A program made the position numbers and the translations under genes. This document shows, piece by piece, positions 37,396 to 46,490 of a stretch of DNA of 64,000 nt. Origin of the DNA: Vallitalea guaymasensis (GTDB lineage Bacteria; Bacillota; Clostridia; Lachnospirales; Vallitaleaceae); contig NZ_CP058561.1 of assembly GCF_018141425.1 (NCBI RefSeq), positions 5,562,075 through 5,626,074 on the forward strand, written 5' to 3'. The first letter of the stretch is position 1, and every line of letters starts with the position of its first letter. The notes under the pieces are model-generated. The model saw nothing but the letters and a program-made list of their open reading frames with translations. It searched no databases and was not told where the DNA came from.

Positions 37396-38316
37396 TTAAT
37401 TATTATCAACAATCAGTTGACACTTATCAGCATCCAAGTATGTATCTGATCCCAAGGGCAGTGTAACCATGGGAATACAATGTCCTGCTTTTAAATTATA
37501 GATAGTAGGTTTCTTAAAAGGTTTTATGATATCATAAAATACTTCCTTCAGACTTTGACTCACTTCATCTTCAAGTGGTATACAATCTTTGAAATCACCT
37601 AATACGATACCCTCTGCATCCCTTAACTTTCCTGCATTTTTCAATTGTGTAAGTGAACGGTCTATTACATAAGGTCTTTCTCCAACTTCTTCAATAAATA
37701 GAATCTTACCTTTTGTATCAATTTCATAGGGTGTACCTAGAGTTGACACAAGCAATGATAAATTACCACCTGTCAGCTTACCTTTTGCTGTACCGGAACA
37801 CATACATTTCATAGCAGTCCCAGGAGGATTTCCAATATTGATATTACTCTTAGTACCTATACATGATAAAAAGCTTTTTTTAGTGAATTCGTCCATTCCA
37901 TCCAGCATATCTACTCCTGCCATAGGACCATGATAGGTAACCATATTGCATAATTGATTGAAAGCTATATGAAGGGCTGTAATATCACTATAACCCACAA
38001 ATACTTTAGGATGATTTTTTACCCATTGGTAATTAATTAAGTCCAGTATTCTAGTAGTCCCATAGCCACCTCTCAAACATATGATTCCTTTTACATTGTC
38101 ATCTAAAAACATATTATTGATATCTTTTGCTCTTAATTTATCTTCACCAGCTAAATATCCATTCTGACTATAACAGCTGTCACCCATCTTCACTCTAAAT
38201 CCAAGTTCCTCTAAATGTTTTTTTGCCATATTCACGTTATTTAATGTAGTAGGGCTGCCAGGTGCAATAACACCAATCATATCTCCAGTTCTTATATTCC
38301 TTGGTCTAATAATCAT
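37396..38316 (-). CDS. LD-carboxypeptidase (peptidase S66)
   Basis: This 306-aa cytoplasmic serine peptidase removes the terminal D-Ala from murein tetrapeptides. The nucleophile Ser is in VGYSDITAL. The Glu and His partners are in LFIEEVGERPY and LKAGHCIPM. ICLRGGYGTTRIL is the usual N-domain motif. A microcin-immunity MccF role is the main alternative, but the neighbours favour murein recycling. ATG 38316 has GGGGG 5 nt upstream; ATG 38328 overlaps that region. Confidence 0.9.
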   Translation of the reverse strand: MIIRPRNIRTGDMIGVIAPGSPTTLNNVNMAKKHLEELGFRVKMGDSCYSQNGYLAGEDKLRAKDINNMFLDDNVKGIICLRGGYGTTRILDLINYQWVKNHPKVFVGYSDITALHIAFNQLCNMVTYHGPMAGVDMLDGMDEFTKKSFLSCIGTKSNINIGNPPGTAMKCMCSGTAKGKLTGGNLSLLVSTLGTPYEIDTKGKILFIEEVGERPYVIDRSLTQLKNAGKLRDAEGIVLGDFKDCIPLEDEVSQSLKEVFYDIIKPFKKPTIYNLKAGHCIPMVTLPLGSDTYLDADKCQLIVDNN

Positions 38317-38397
38317 GACCACCCCCATTAATCTTTTCTATAATAAGTAAATTAATATTCTATTACTATATATTCTAAATTTAGATAAAGTATTCCT

Positions 38398-39582
38398 TTA
38401 ATAAGGTAACGCTAGTTTACCCATACTAATTCCTCTATTCGCACCTGTAGCTGATGGTAGATTATTATTATTGCCCTGTAAAAATTCATTTCCCAGTACT
38501 GCGAACTCAATAGCCTCTTTTGCATCTGACGAATATCCCCATTGATCCATTATTGATACCTCTTGTTTAAGTCCGTCTTTTAGACCCTTCATAATAGTAT
38601 TATTATAGACTCCTCCACCACTTACGATTACTTCATCAATATTGTGATGGACATCAATATAATTATTAAAATGCATTATTATTGACCTAATAGTATAAGC
38701 TGTTATTGTTGCAACAATATCTTCAAATCCCAGATTTCTAGAAATACCCTCATCATATAAATTCTGTGCTAATTCAAATGTATATTGTTCTCTACCTGTA
38801 CTCTTAGGTGGTAATTTAGTTAAAAAACTATCCTTATTTATAATAACATCCAACCAATTGTTACAGACTTCTCCTTTAGAAGAAAAATGCCCATTGGCAT
38901 CATATGTATTTTTATTATTTGTTCCTATAGAGACAACAGCATCTATTAGCATATTACCTGGTCCCATATCAAAAGCAACCACTTCTTCTGGTTTTGCATC
39001 AGCTTCTATAAGAGATACATTACTGATGCCACCTATATTAATTAACGCTCTCCCTTTGGTTTTATTATTGAATAATAGATAATCAACAAAAGGAACTAAT
39101 GGTGCTCCTTGACCGCCAACAGCCATATCACTTGGGCGAAAATCTCCTACTGTAATCACCCCTGTTCTATTTGCTATGACAGCTAATTCTCCAATCTGTA
39201 ATGTGGCAAAATATTCAGGACTATGATATATTGTTTGTCCATGAGAACTAATAAAATCCACATCAGTTTTATCAATTTTTGCTTTTTCAATAACTTTCAT
39301 AGCTGCTTCTGCCATCTTCTCACCTAGATATACATTCATCTTACATATATCTTCAACTGTTGAGGTTTCATTAGCACATATATCAAGGATCTTGTTTCTC
39401 TCTTCTAAATTATAATTGAGTGTAGCAAACTCTAGAAGTTTTACTTTTGTTTCAATTGAAGACTTTTCAATCTCTACAAGAGCGGCATCTACACCATCTA
39501 GTGAAGTTCCTGACATTAACCCTATAGCAATTTTTTTGTCTTTACTAATTATTTTTTGAAGTTTATCTATCAAAGTCACCAT
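38398..39582 (-). CDS. anmK: Anhydro-N-acetylmuramic acid kinase
   Basis: This 394-aa sugar kinase converts 1,6-anhydroMurNAc to MurNAc-6-phosphate. The motif IGLMSGTSLDGVDAALVEI is at residues 20-40, with DFRPSDMAVGGQGAPLVPF and NIGGISNVSL later. Start choice is uncertain: AAAGGA lies directly before ATG 39582, so TTG 39573 (L4) has better spacing. It is the first gene of a three-gene murein recycling unit with the LD-carboxypeptidase and dipeptide epimerase. Confidence 0.93.
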   Translation of the reverse strand: MVTLIDKLQKIISKDKKIAIGLMSGTSLDGVDAALVEIEKSSIETKVKLLEFATLNYNLEERNKILDICANETSTVEDICKMNVYLGEKMAEAAMKVIEKAKIDKTDVDFISSHGQTIYHSPEYFATLQIGELAVIANRTGVITVGDFRPSDMAVGGQGAPLVPFVDYLLFNNKTKGRALINIGGISNVSLIEADAKPEEVVAFDMGPGNMLIDAVVSIGTNNKNTYDANGHFSSKGEVCNNWLDVIINKDSFLTKLPPKSTGREQYTFELAQNLYDEGISRNLGFEDIVATITAYTIRSIIMHFNNYIDVHHNIDEVIVSGGGVYNNTIMKGLKDGLKQEVSIMDQWGYSSDAKEAIEFAVLGNEFLQGNNNNLPSATGANRGISMGKLALPY

Positions 39583-39758
39583 TCCTTTAGCTTAATTCAG
39601 CATTAGTTTTTTTATAGTTAAGAAATATTATTTCATATATATGGTATCATATATAAAATTATATTTCAATATTATATAATTATAAATTTAATTATGGTAA
39701 ATCCAAAAAAATTATATTAAAATAAAGTATAGGGCATATTATTAGCGAGGTGAGAATT

Positions 39759-40181
39759 ATGGCAGAATTAAAAACTAAAATGAATGATACTGATCCTATG
39801 GAATTCTTATTGCAAGTTGAAAACGATAAACGAAGAGAAGATAGTATTAAACTATTACAAATCATGAAAAACCTGACAAAAGAACAACCCAAGATGTGGG
39901 GTCCTAGTATTATTGGATTCGGTAAAATGGAATACAAAAACACTTCTGGAACCCATGATTGGATGATGACAGGCTTTTCACCTAGAAAACAAAATCTAAC
40001 CATATATATCATGGATGGATTTACAATGTATGAACAACTTCTTTCCAAATTAGGTAAACATAAACTAGGTAAATCCTGTTTGTATATTAATAAACTGGAA
40101 GATATAGATATTGATATTCTAGAAGAATTAATATCTAAGTCTATAGAATATATCAAGAGTAAAAAACCTATAAGTTACTGA
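39759..40181 (+). CDS. DUF1801 domain protein (YdhG-like)
   Basis: This 140-aa protein is of the DUF1801/iron-chaperone-like fold: MWGPSIIGFGKMEYK, MMTGFSPRKQNLTIYI and HKLGKSCLYINKLEDID are characteristic. The biochemical role is unknown. ATG 39759 has GAGGTG 6 nt upstream. It overlaps tail-to-tail by 7 nt with the ArsR-type gene on the other strand, so the two stop regions are shared. Confidence 0.85.
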   Translation: MAELKTKMNDTDPMEFLLQVENDKRREDSIKLLQIMKNLTKEQPKMWGPSIIGFGKMEYKNTSGTHDWMMTGFSPRKQNLTIYIMDGFTMYEQLLSKLGKHKLGKSCLYINKLEDIDIDILEELISKSIEYIKSKKPISY

Positions 40182-41221
40182 TTAATATATTCATAAATAT
40201 ACAATACCAAACTATCAATAATTCTTTGATTAAGGTGGTAATTAATATAATTACCATCTCTAATCTTAGTTACTATATCAGTATTATATAAAATTTTTAA
40301 ATGCTTGGAGATACATGCTTCAGTTAAATTCAATCTATCTGCTAACTTTTGAGTAGACATAGGCTGCCTATATAGATTACGAATAATTTTCATTCTGGTT
40401 TCATCAGCAATGGCTTTAAAAATATTTAATGTATCTTTTGGTAATTTATCATCATCATATGAAGTAATATAAGTTGGTATTATTAAACTTATTAGTTTCT
40501 GGTTTTCATCCGTCCCTAATAATAAATGAGGAATTATATAACTGTCCACTTTGAATATTACTTGGTTTATATTTTCCTTATTTACTTCAAACAGTTTATA
40601 TTTATGGAAATTGATTTTATTATCTGTTACCTCTATTCTAGGGTGAAGAGAATGTATATAATCATAAACTGATATTTCTTTACACCTTTCAAATTCTCTT
40701 TTTAGCTTCCTAATTAATATTGGTTCAGTGAAACTTAACTCATTCACAAAATAATTATAATAATATTCTTTTAGAAATATTATAAATTGTTTTTTATACT
40801 CCTTATGTCCTTTTAGACATTCTACATATTTATTGGGAATACTGCTATTGTAATAATTACTGTTAATAGCATTAATAATGGATTGCTTATCTATTTCACC
40901 ATTAAATATAGTGTAAAAGAAATCCACTTCACTAATATTAGCTATTTCACCAATACATTCAGAAATACTAATATCCCATAATTTTTTATTCTCTAAAAAA
41001 CCGATGACACCTAAAAAATTACTAGTCACATTAGCATAAAACAATATTTTATCTTTTATCTCTGTAGGCAATTTTTTAATCATTTCTTCTGCCCAAATTT
41101 GTCTAGGCATATGATGCTCATGTTTTGATAAAACATGAAGGCTACCTAATAACTCATGAAAAGGAGAATACAAAAAATAGATATTAATATCATTGTCTCT
41201 ATCAAAATATGTTAAGTACAT
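40175..41221 (-). CDS. ArsR-type transcriptional regulator with long N-terminal domain
   Basis: In this 348-aa protein the last 80 residues are an ArsR winged helix: LNIFKAIADETRMKIIRNLYRQPMSTQKLADRLNLTEACISKHLKILYNTDIV. The first 260 residues resemble the DUF5937 type of sensory domain joined to such regulators. I see no metal-binding CxC motif, so the effector is probably organic or unknown. GGAGG precedes ATG 41221. It is the last gene of a co-directional run that begins at 46291, and probably regulates that run. Confidence 0.8.
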   Translation of the reverse strand: MYLTYFDRDNDINIYFLYSPFHELLGSLHVLSKHEHHMPRQIWAEEMIKKLPTEIKDKILFYANVTSNFLGVIGFLENKKLWDISISECIGEIANISEVDFFYTIFNGEIDKQSIINAINSNYYNSSIPNKYVECLKGHKEYKKQFIIFLKEYYYNYFVNELSFTEPILIRKLKREFERCKEISVYDYIHSLHPRIEVTDNKINFHKYKLFEVNKENINQVIFKVDSYIIPHLLLGTDENQKLISLIIPTYITSYDDDKLPKDTLNIFKAIADETRMKIIRNLYRQPMSTQKLADRLNLTEACISKHLKILYNTDIVTKIRDGNYINYHLNQRIIDSLVLYIYEYINQ

Positions 41222-41298
41222 TAATTATTATTCCTCCTTCTCACTTTATGTTCTTATGCCTTATTGTATAATTAAAAATAACATAGATTAATGATTGT

Positions 41299-41910
41299 CT
41301 ATTTCTCTTTACTTGTTAAAATCATGGATAGAAAATTACGGTCTCCTTCAAGAATTGTTTCGTCACATTTTATTACCTTGAAATGGCTTTTCACAATATC
41401 TAACAATTCATCTCTTAGGTAAAAAGCAAAAAATCTTTTAGGTTCATATATATCTTCTTCATATATCCCTTCTGTTGACACTCCACCATACAATCCTAAA
41501 TAGAAAATACCGTTTTTCTTAAGGACTCTTTGAACTTCATCTAAAACAATGTGAATGTCTTTTTTTGGTACATGCAATAAGGTATTCATAGACCAAATAA
41601 GATTGAACTGTTCTGGTTCAAAATCCAAGTTATAGAAATCCATTACTTCTCCTTCTAGATCTTTTGCCAGGCATATATCAATCATGCTTTTTGATATGTC
41701 GATGCAATAAACATCCAATCCTTTTTTAGTGAAATACTCTGCAAAGGTCCCTGAACCAGCACCAAGGTCAAGTAATTTCAACTTATCATCATTTATCTGT
41801 GATAAGAACTTATTGATCTCATTCCTCTTCCAATCAGGAATTATAGAACTCCTTAGGTTCGCATTTTTATTATAACTCTTTCTTATTATCTCTTTTATAT
41901 TATTATCCAT
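41299..41910 (-). CDS. Class I SAM-dependent methyltransferase
   Basis: This 203-aa protein has SAM-binding motif I LLDLGAGSGTFAEYF, the acidic residue in DVYCIDIS, and a WSMNTLLHVPKKD post-motif, a Methyltransf_11/25-like fold. The substrate is unknown. It lies 6 nt after the unidentified 210-aa gene, so the two are tightly coupled. It is part of the accessory cluster with a flavoprotein and an ABC exporter, which suggests tailoring of a small molecule. Confidence 0.85.
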   Translation of the reverse strand: MDNNIKEIIRKSYNKNANLRSSIIPDWKRNEINKFLSQINDDKLKLLDLGAGSGTFAEYFTKKGLDVYCIDISKSMIDICLAKDLEGEVMDFYNLDFEPEQFNLIWSMNTLLHVPKKDIHIVLDEVQRVLKKNGIFYLGLYGGVSTEGIYEEDIYEPKRFFAFYLRDELLDIVKSHFKVIKCDETILEGDRNFLSMILTSKEK

Positions 41911-41916
41911 ATAATC

Positions 41917-42549
41917 TTATCTTTCACCCCTATATATTTTTATAAAATCTCTTTCTGGACCAACTATTCCATCAGGATTAACCCATTCTACTGTTACTGG
42001 ATCATAACTATATAACCAAGATTTAGATTTTTCGTTATCCTTTATTACAATAATATGGCTATAAGTAAAAGCAAAATCGCAGTACTCTTTAATAGCTATT
42101 TTATTAAATGTCTGTTCTGGATCATTATACAATAAAAATGCAATTAAATCACCGTTAGTATCTATACCTATACCCACTGGATATCTTAACGAAGTAAAAT
42201 CCCATAACCTCATCATTTGAGGTATATTATCTATTTTCCTTGGTAATTCTCTGTCATTTACAGGGCTTTCTAAATAATAATCTATTTCACCAATATCGAA
42301 TACTTCACCATTATTATCAAGTACTAGCGACCTATAATATCCCGAAACCAATTGTTTGATGTTATCCATTACAAAATTAAGTTGTATGTTATCTTCTTCA
42401 TCTTTACTGTGGGTATCAAACCAATAAACACTATCGTTATCTGCTTCAATAATAGTATTAGTCTCTTCTAGTTTTGTCAAATCCAAATCCCAAATATTAT
42501 AATAATCCAATTCATTACTCTTTATCTTCTTATTAATCACTGTTTCCAA
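41917..42549 (-). CDS. Protein of unknown function in the exporter cluster
   Basis: This 210-aa acidic, aromatic-rich soluble protein (WFDTHSKDEEDN, DYYLESPVNDRELPRK, MMRLWDFTSLRYPVG, SWLYSYDPVTVEWVNPDG) has no signal peptide, TM segment or motif I recognise. The start is uncertain: TTG 42549 opens the frame, but no clear ribosome binding site is present, and GTG 42540 is a candidate. It is sandwiched between the methyltransferase and the flavoprotein genes. Confidence 0.6.
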   Translation of the reverse strand: METVINKKIKSNELDYYNIWDLDLTKLEETNTIIEADNDSVYWFDTHSKDEEDNIQLNFVMDNIKQLVSGYYRSLVLDNNGEVFDIGEIDYYLESPVNDRELPRKIDNIPQMMRLWDFTSLRYPVGIGIDTNGDLIAFLLYNDPEQTFNKIAIKEYCDFAFTYSHIIVIKDNEKSKSWLYSYDPVTVEWVNPDGIVGPERDFIKIYRGER

Positions 42550-42640
42550 TCTGCTTTTTTATTATTTCACGTCCTTCATATCCCTATCAGTATAAAAATT
42601 TTATTTAACCCTTTTATATACACACCCTCATTTAGTAATA

Positions 42641-43726
42641 CTATTTATCTTTTTGATTGATATCTTTTATATCCATACTCAATACTCTCGATTTCATAAT
42701 TACTTTACGTAAAAACTTATTATACATTATAAAAGCTTTCAAATTCTTTATGATAATGTTTAATTTGATCTTTTTGATTTGTTTAGTATAATTCCTTGCG
42801 AATTTCAGATCGTAATTATTGATACTATGTGCTAACATAGTACCACTTTTTAATGCATAACTTATTCCTTCAGCTGAGCTAGGACTTATAAACCCTGCTG
42901 CCTCACCTATTAATACAACATTATCTCTAATTAGATTAATCTGCTTAAGTTTTCTTGTTCTCATTATTAAAGTTCCAGTTTTTTTATATTCTTCACCTAT
43001 ATCAAAACCATAATTACGAAGTTTTTCTATAAGTAAGTCAAATTTTTCATTAGCTTCATTATTATCTAGTATGGCTGAACCTATTAGAATGTAGCTTCCT
43101 TTTTGTATAATCCAAGAATAGAAATCTGTTATATCTTTATCAAAAATTGATGTATAATAAGGCATCTCATTATTTGTTTTATACCATTTTTGTATAGATA
43201 TGTATGTGTTTGGTATAGTACAATCTGTAAATGCCTGTCTTCTGACTTTTGAAGTTGCTCCATCTGCTCCCACTAATATTTTTGTTTTAAGAACAAATTC
43301 TTTATTGCCCTCCCTGTATTTTACTTCTATGTAGTCCTTTTGTTTTTTATGTGAAGTGAATAAGCAGTTGAACTTAATCTCAACTGTAGAAGGTATTAAA
43401 GATACCAACCATCTATCAAACTTCTCCCTATCAACATTGATATAATGTCTTTGATAATGTTTCTCCATTCCATTGTCAAAATCAACTGATTTTACGCTAA
43501 ACATCTGTGGTCCAGTCAATACATCTTTGGGAATACCTAATCCAAGATGCGCTAACATTTTCTGTGCATCGGGAGCAATTAAACCTCCGCAGCATTTTTC
43601 TCTCTTATATTCTATATCTTCATTAAGGTTTCTTTTATCAATTAATAAAATCTTATATCTATTATCTAACATTCTAGCTAGAGTTGCACCAGCCGGTCCA
43701 GCTCCTACTATGACTATATCATACAT
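42641..43726 (-). CDS. FAD-dependent oxidoreductase, geranylgeranyl reductase family
   Basis: This 361-aa flavoprotein has dinucleotide-binding motif IVGAGPAGATLARML at the N-terminus. REKCCGGLIAPDAQ is the Cys-Gly-Gly segment typical of geranylgeranyl reductases; VGADGATSKVRRQ and VLIGEAAGFISPSSAEGISYAL are the GD motifs of the group. These enzymes reduce isoprenoid chains or act as monooxygenase-like oxidoreductases; the substrate here is unknown. AAAGGAG precedes ATG 43726. A menaquinone- or lipid-directed role is equally possible. Confidence 0.82.
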   Translation of the reverse strand: MYDIVIVGAGPAGATLARMLDNRYKILLIDKRNLNEDIEYKREKCCGGLIAPDAQKMLAHLGLGIPKDVLTGPQMFSVKSVDFDNGMEKHYQRHYINVDREKFDRWLVSLIPSTVEIKFNCLFTSHKKQKDYIEVKYREGNKEFVLKTKILVGADGATSKVRRQAFTDCTIPNTYISIQKWYKTNNEMPYYTSIFDKDITDFYSWIIQKGSYILIGSAILDNNEANEKFDLLIEKLRNYGFDIGEEYKKTGTLIMRTRKLKQINLIRDNVVLIGEAAGFISPSSAEGISYALKSGTMLAHSINNYDLKFARNYTKQIKKIKLNIIIKNLKAFIMYNKFLRKVIMKSRVLSMDIKDINQKDK

Positions 43727-43836
43727 CTATTTGCTCCTTTGCTACTATTTAGAGTCCATTAATATTCATACTTATTATACTTTTCTTATATACCCATGTC
43801 AATATAGCTAAGGAGCATGGTTTTACATTCATATTT

Positions 43837-44655
43837 TTAAAATAACGTAGCTGTACCATTTTTTATTGCATTCTTTTCTCCAGCCCTCATCATCAGATAA
43901 GAAACTATCATCAAGATTACTCCAATTAATATACATATAACATATTCTTGCAATAAGTTACTTATACCAGTATTATACATAAGTGATTTTCTTAAAACTA
44001 TAATTACATATGTCAATGGAAATAAATATCCAATAGCTTTTGCCCACATGGGCATATGCATAAATGGCAACTTAGCTCCAGTAAACATCTCTGTGGGTTC
44101 CTGGAATATTGTGAATAGAAACCCGCTATCTCTGGATAATAAAAATAAGCTATTCAGAAATACTCCCCATATTACTGCTAGTATACATAGTAATATGATA
44201 CTAAAAATGGCAGATAATATATTTACATTAAGAAAGTCTCTGTAAAAGGCAATCATACCTACCGAGAAAATAATAAACATCCACACACTTCCAAATAATG
44301 AAGCTATGCTATTACCAATTAACATTCCCATCCTATTAGACGGAGACATATATATCAATTCCAATGTACCTGACATTCTGAGCAGATAACTGGATTGCCA
44401 CGCAGATTGTATAAGAGTATAAAAAAACCTCATGGCAACAAATCCAATCAAGAGATACAAATATATTTCTCCATCATGTTGAAGACCTATTTTCCTAAGT
44501 AATACAGTATTATTAAATGGTTTATAAGAATAATAGATATTAATAAATCCTATAACCGGCCATATAAACAAAGATAAGTATATACTTTTATTAAAAAAAT
44601 AATTTTTATGTTGAGCAATAACATTAGCCCATACCAATCTAACAAAATTCATCAT
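43837..44655 (-). CDS. ABC-2 type transporter permease (second)
   Basis: This 272-aa protein has about six TM helices and the ABC2_membrane layout, with amphipathic N-terminus, FRSSWQ-like SAWQSSYLLRMSGTLELIYMSP coupling helix, and EMFTGAKLPFMHMP before the last TM pair. It starts within the ATPase gene end (4-nt overlap, ATGA), so it is translationally coupled to it. With the permease at 45479 it would form a heterodimeric exporter. Confidence 0.87.
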   Translation of the reverse strand: MMNFVRLVWANVIAQHKNYFFNKSIYLSLFIWPVIGFINIYYSYKPFNNTVLLRKIGLQHDGEIYLYLLIGFVAMRFFYTLIQSAWQSSYLLRMSGTLELIYMSPSNRMGMLIGNSIASLFGSVWMFIIFSVGMIAFYRDFLNVNILSAIFSIILLCILAVIWGVFLNSLFLLSRDSGFLFTIFQEPTEMFTGAKLPFMHMPMWAKAIGYLFPLTYVIIVLRKSLMYNTGISNLLQEYVICILIGVILMIVSYLMMRAGEKNAIKNGTATLF

Positions 44656-45446
44656 ATCACTTCCTTATTTTCTATGGAAACCTCTTTTGCCATCATAAGT
44701 AGAACATCCTCCAGGTTACCATCTTCAGTTGTTGACATCTTAGTTATATCCTCGACTGAACCTTCTTTGAGAAGTTTTCCTTCATTTAATATGTATATAT
44801 ATCTACATAATTCTTCTACTTCCTTCATGTAATGAGTTGTTAATAATATTCCTTTGTCCTGTTTCTTAACCAATTCTAGAAAGAACTCTCTCATTTCTTT
44901 TGCTATTTGAATATCAAGTCCTAAGGTAGGCTCATCCAGGAAAATGTAGTCTGGATCATTAATCAGTCCTCTTGCTATCTGTAATCGTTGTTTCATACCT
45001 TTTGAAAATTTCTCCACTGGTATATTTTTCTTATCTTGTAATCCTACAAGTTCTAATAGATAATCTATTCTTTCATTTAGATATTTTCCATGTAACCCAT
45101 ACATACTGCCAAAATATTTAAGATTCTCTTTAGCAGTAAGACGCCAATATATCATCCTCTCTCCACCTGCTATCATATTTACTTTACTTTTGATTATTTT
45201 TTCATTTTTCTTGATATCCATTCCATCATATATAATATCTCCTCTTGTTGGTTCAAGCAGTGTAGAAAGCATCTTGACCGTTGTAGTTTTTCCCGCACCA
45301 TTAATACCCAATAGACCTGTTATTTCACCTTTTTTTATATTAATACTTAGATTATCAACTGCTTTCAAGTAATTTTTATTGGTCTTAAAGAAACCTTTAC
45401 TTTCTTTTGTTACATATGTCTTGCATAGTCCTCTAACTTCTATCAT
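44652..45446 (-). CDS. ABC transporter ATP-binding protein of an export system
   Basis: This 264-aa single ABC domain has Walker A GINGAGKTT, a Q-loop region, signature FSKGMKQRLQIARGL and Walker B YIFLDEPTLGLD, then the H-loop LTTHYMKEVEELC. ATG 45446 has AAAGGA 9 nt upstream; ATG 45455 abuts that site. It is flanked by two ABC-2 permease genes in the same direction. The DrrA/NatA-like class exports drugs, lipids or peptides; the cargo is unknown. Confidence 0.9.
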   Translation of the reverse strand: MIEVRGLCKTYVTKESKGFFKTNKNYLKAVDNLSINIKKGEITGLLGINGAGKTTTVKMLSTLLEPTRGDIIYDGMDIKKNEKIIKSKVNMIAGGERMIYWRLTAKENLKYFGSMYGLHGKYLNERIDYLLELVGLQDKKNIPVEKFSKGMKQRLQIARGLINDPDYIFLDEPTLGLDIQIAKEMREFFLELVKKQDKGILLTTHYMKEVEELCRYIYILNEGKLLKEGSVEDITKMSTTEDGNLEDVLLMMAKEVSIENKEVI

Positions 45447-45478
45447 ATATCTCATTCCTTTCGTTAATTATCTATAAA

Positions 45479-46291
45479 TCATCCACCAATTTTTTCTAGA
45501 GCTATCTTTTCTACTTTCTTAAGAGTCAAAAATCCTATCATGCTATAAATAATACCTTGAAGAATTAAAGCTACAACAGAATCCATTTGTATCATTAGGC
45601 TTTCTCCTTTTAGTAATATCCCTCTAAATAGTTTTATAGAATGTGTTAAAGGTATAAGATATGATATTTTTGATACAAAACTTGGTAAATAAGTAATAGG
45701 AAAATTGATTCCACATATAAGAAACATAACTGTAAACAATGTATTCTGTGATATATACGTATCTCTTGTATATAGCATAAGATTTGCCAATAATAGCGAA
45801 AGCCCAAGAAATGCTATCAAAGATATTGATAAAACTATTATGAATGAAAGCAAATCAAAATACGCAAATTTTACTTTAAACACTATCAATATTGGTATTG
45901 CAAAAACTAATTCTCCAAAAGTATGTATTGTTTGTGCTACCATGTAAGCCAAAAAATATAGACCTCTATTATATGGTGCCAACATTACGCTTTCCAAAGT
46001 ACCTATTCTTTTCTCAGTAATAAGACTCCTACTGACATTGAGTAAAGTGCTAACTGTAAAAGAATATACCAATACCCCTACTAAAATATATCCCATATAA
46101 TTACTAGTCCCTGCTTCACCTATAAAAGAGCTATTAACTTCTCCCTCGAAGATATATTCATACAGAATATACGAGTATAATAGAGTATAGGTTATAGTTA
46201 ATATGCTTGATATAAAAAAACTTCTTGGATAGGCACGATACAATGTAATAAAATATTTGTACACATTAGCTTTAAAAACATAGATATTCAT
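45479..46291 (-). CDS. ABC-2 type transporter permease (first)
   Basis: This 270-aa protein has six TM segments and the coupling helix region RSLITEKRIGTLESVMLAPYNRGL, typical of ABC-2 exporters. It is the first gene of the accessory run. GGAGG lies 8-10 nt before ATG 46291. Upstream are a clear sigma-A promoter and a 9-bp inverted repeat suited to a repressor. Confidence 0.88.
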   Translation of the reverse strand: MNIYVFKANVYKYFITLYRAYPRSFFISSILTITYTLLYSYILYEYIFEGEVNSSFIGEAGTSNYMGYILVGVLVYSFTVSTLLNVSRSLITEKRIGTLESVMLAPYNRGLYFLAYMVAQTIHTFGELVFAIPILIVFKVKFAYFDLLSFIIVLSISLIAFLGLSLLLANLMLYTRDTYISQNTLFTVMFLICGINFPITYLPSFVSKISYLIPLTHSIKLFRGILLKGESLMIQMDSVVALILQGIIYSMIGFLTLKKVEKIALEKIGG

Positions 46292-46316
46292 TGTATTAAC
46301 TTTCCTCCTTTTTATT

Positions 46317-46342
46317 TTGATTAACTATTTATTTAATCAAAT
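46317..46342. promoter_or_regulatory. Candidate operator of the exporter cluster
   Basis: TTTGATTAA (46317-46325) and TTAATCAAA (46334-46342) form a perfect 9-bp dyad with an 8-nt spacer. It lies about 20-45 nt downstream of the predicted transcription start, a road-block position, and could bind the ArsR-type regulator of the cluster. Confidence 0.5.
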
Positions 46343-46367
46343 GGTATTGCTTCTCTAAGCTGAGTTA

Positions 46368-46395
46368 TTATAGCAGGAAATTAATACATGTCAAC
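46368..46395 (-). promoter_or_regulatory. Promoter of the exporter cluster
   Basis: TTGACA (46390-46395) and TATAAT (46368-46373) on the minus strand are both consensus, with a 16-nt spacer. A strong constitutive core implies negative control. Confidence 0.75.
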
Positions 46396-46464
46396 TACTA
46401 ATCAAGTAAAATTTAATATTCTATATGAAACTTCTATACTTTTAGCTAAAATTAGATTTTAGGA

Positions 46465-46490
46465 TAAAAAAAAGACGCCTATGGCATCCT
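46465..46490 (-). terminator. Terminator of the dut/aldo-keto reductase transcript
   Basis: AGGATGCC and GGCGTCTT pair around a 3-nt loop, followed by TTTTTTTATCC on the minus strand. The stem begins at the last base of the stop codon. Confidence 0.8.

Noticed and set aside
39692..40156. Minus-strand open frame of 154 codons
   Set aside because: Antisense to the DUF1801 gene, which has a proper start and family motifs.
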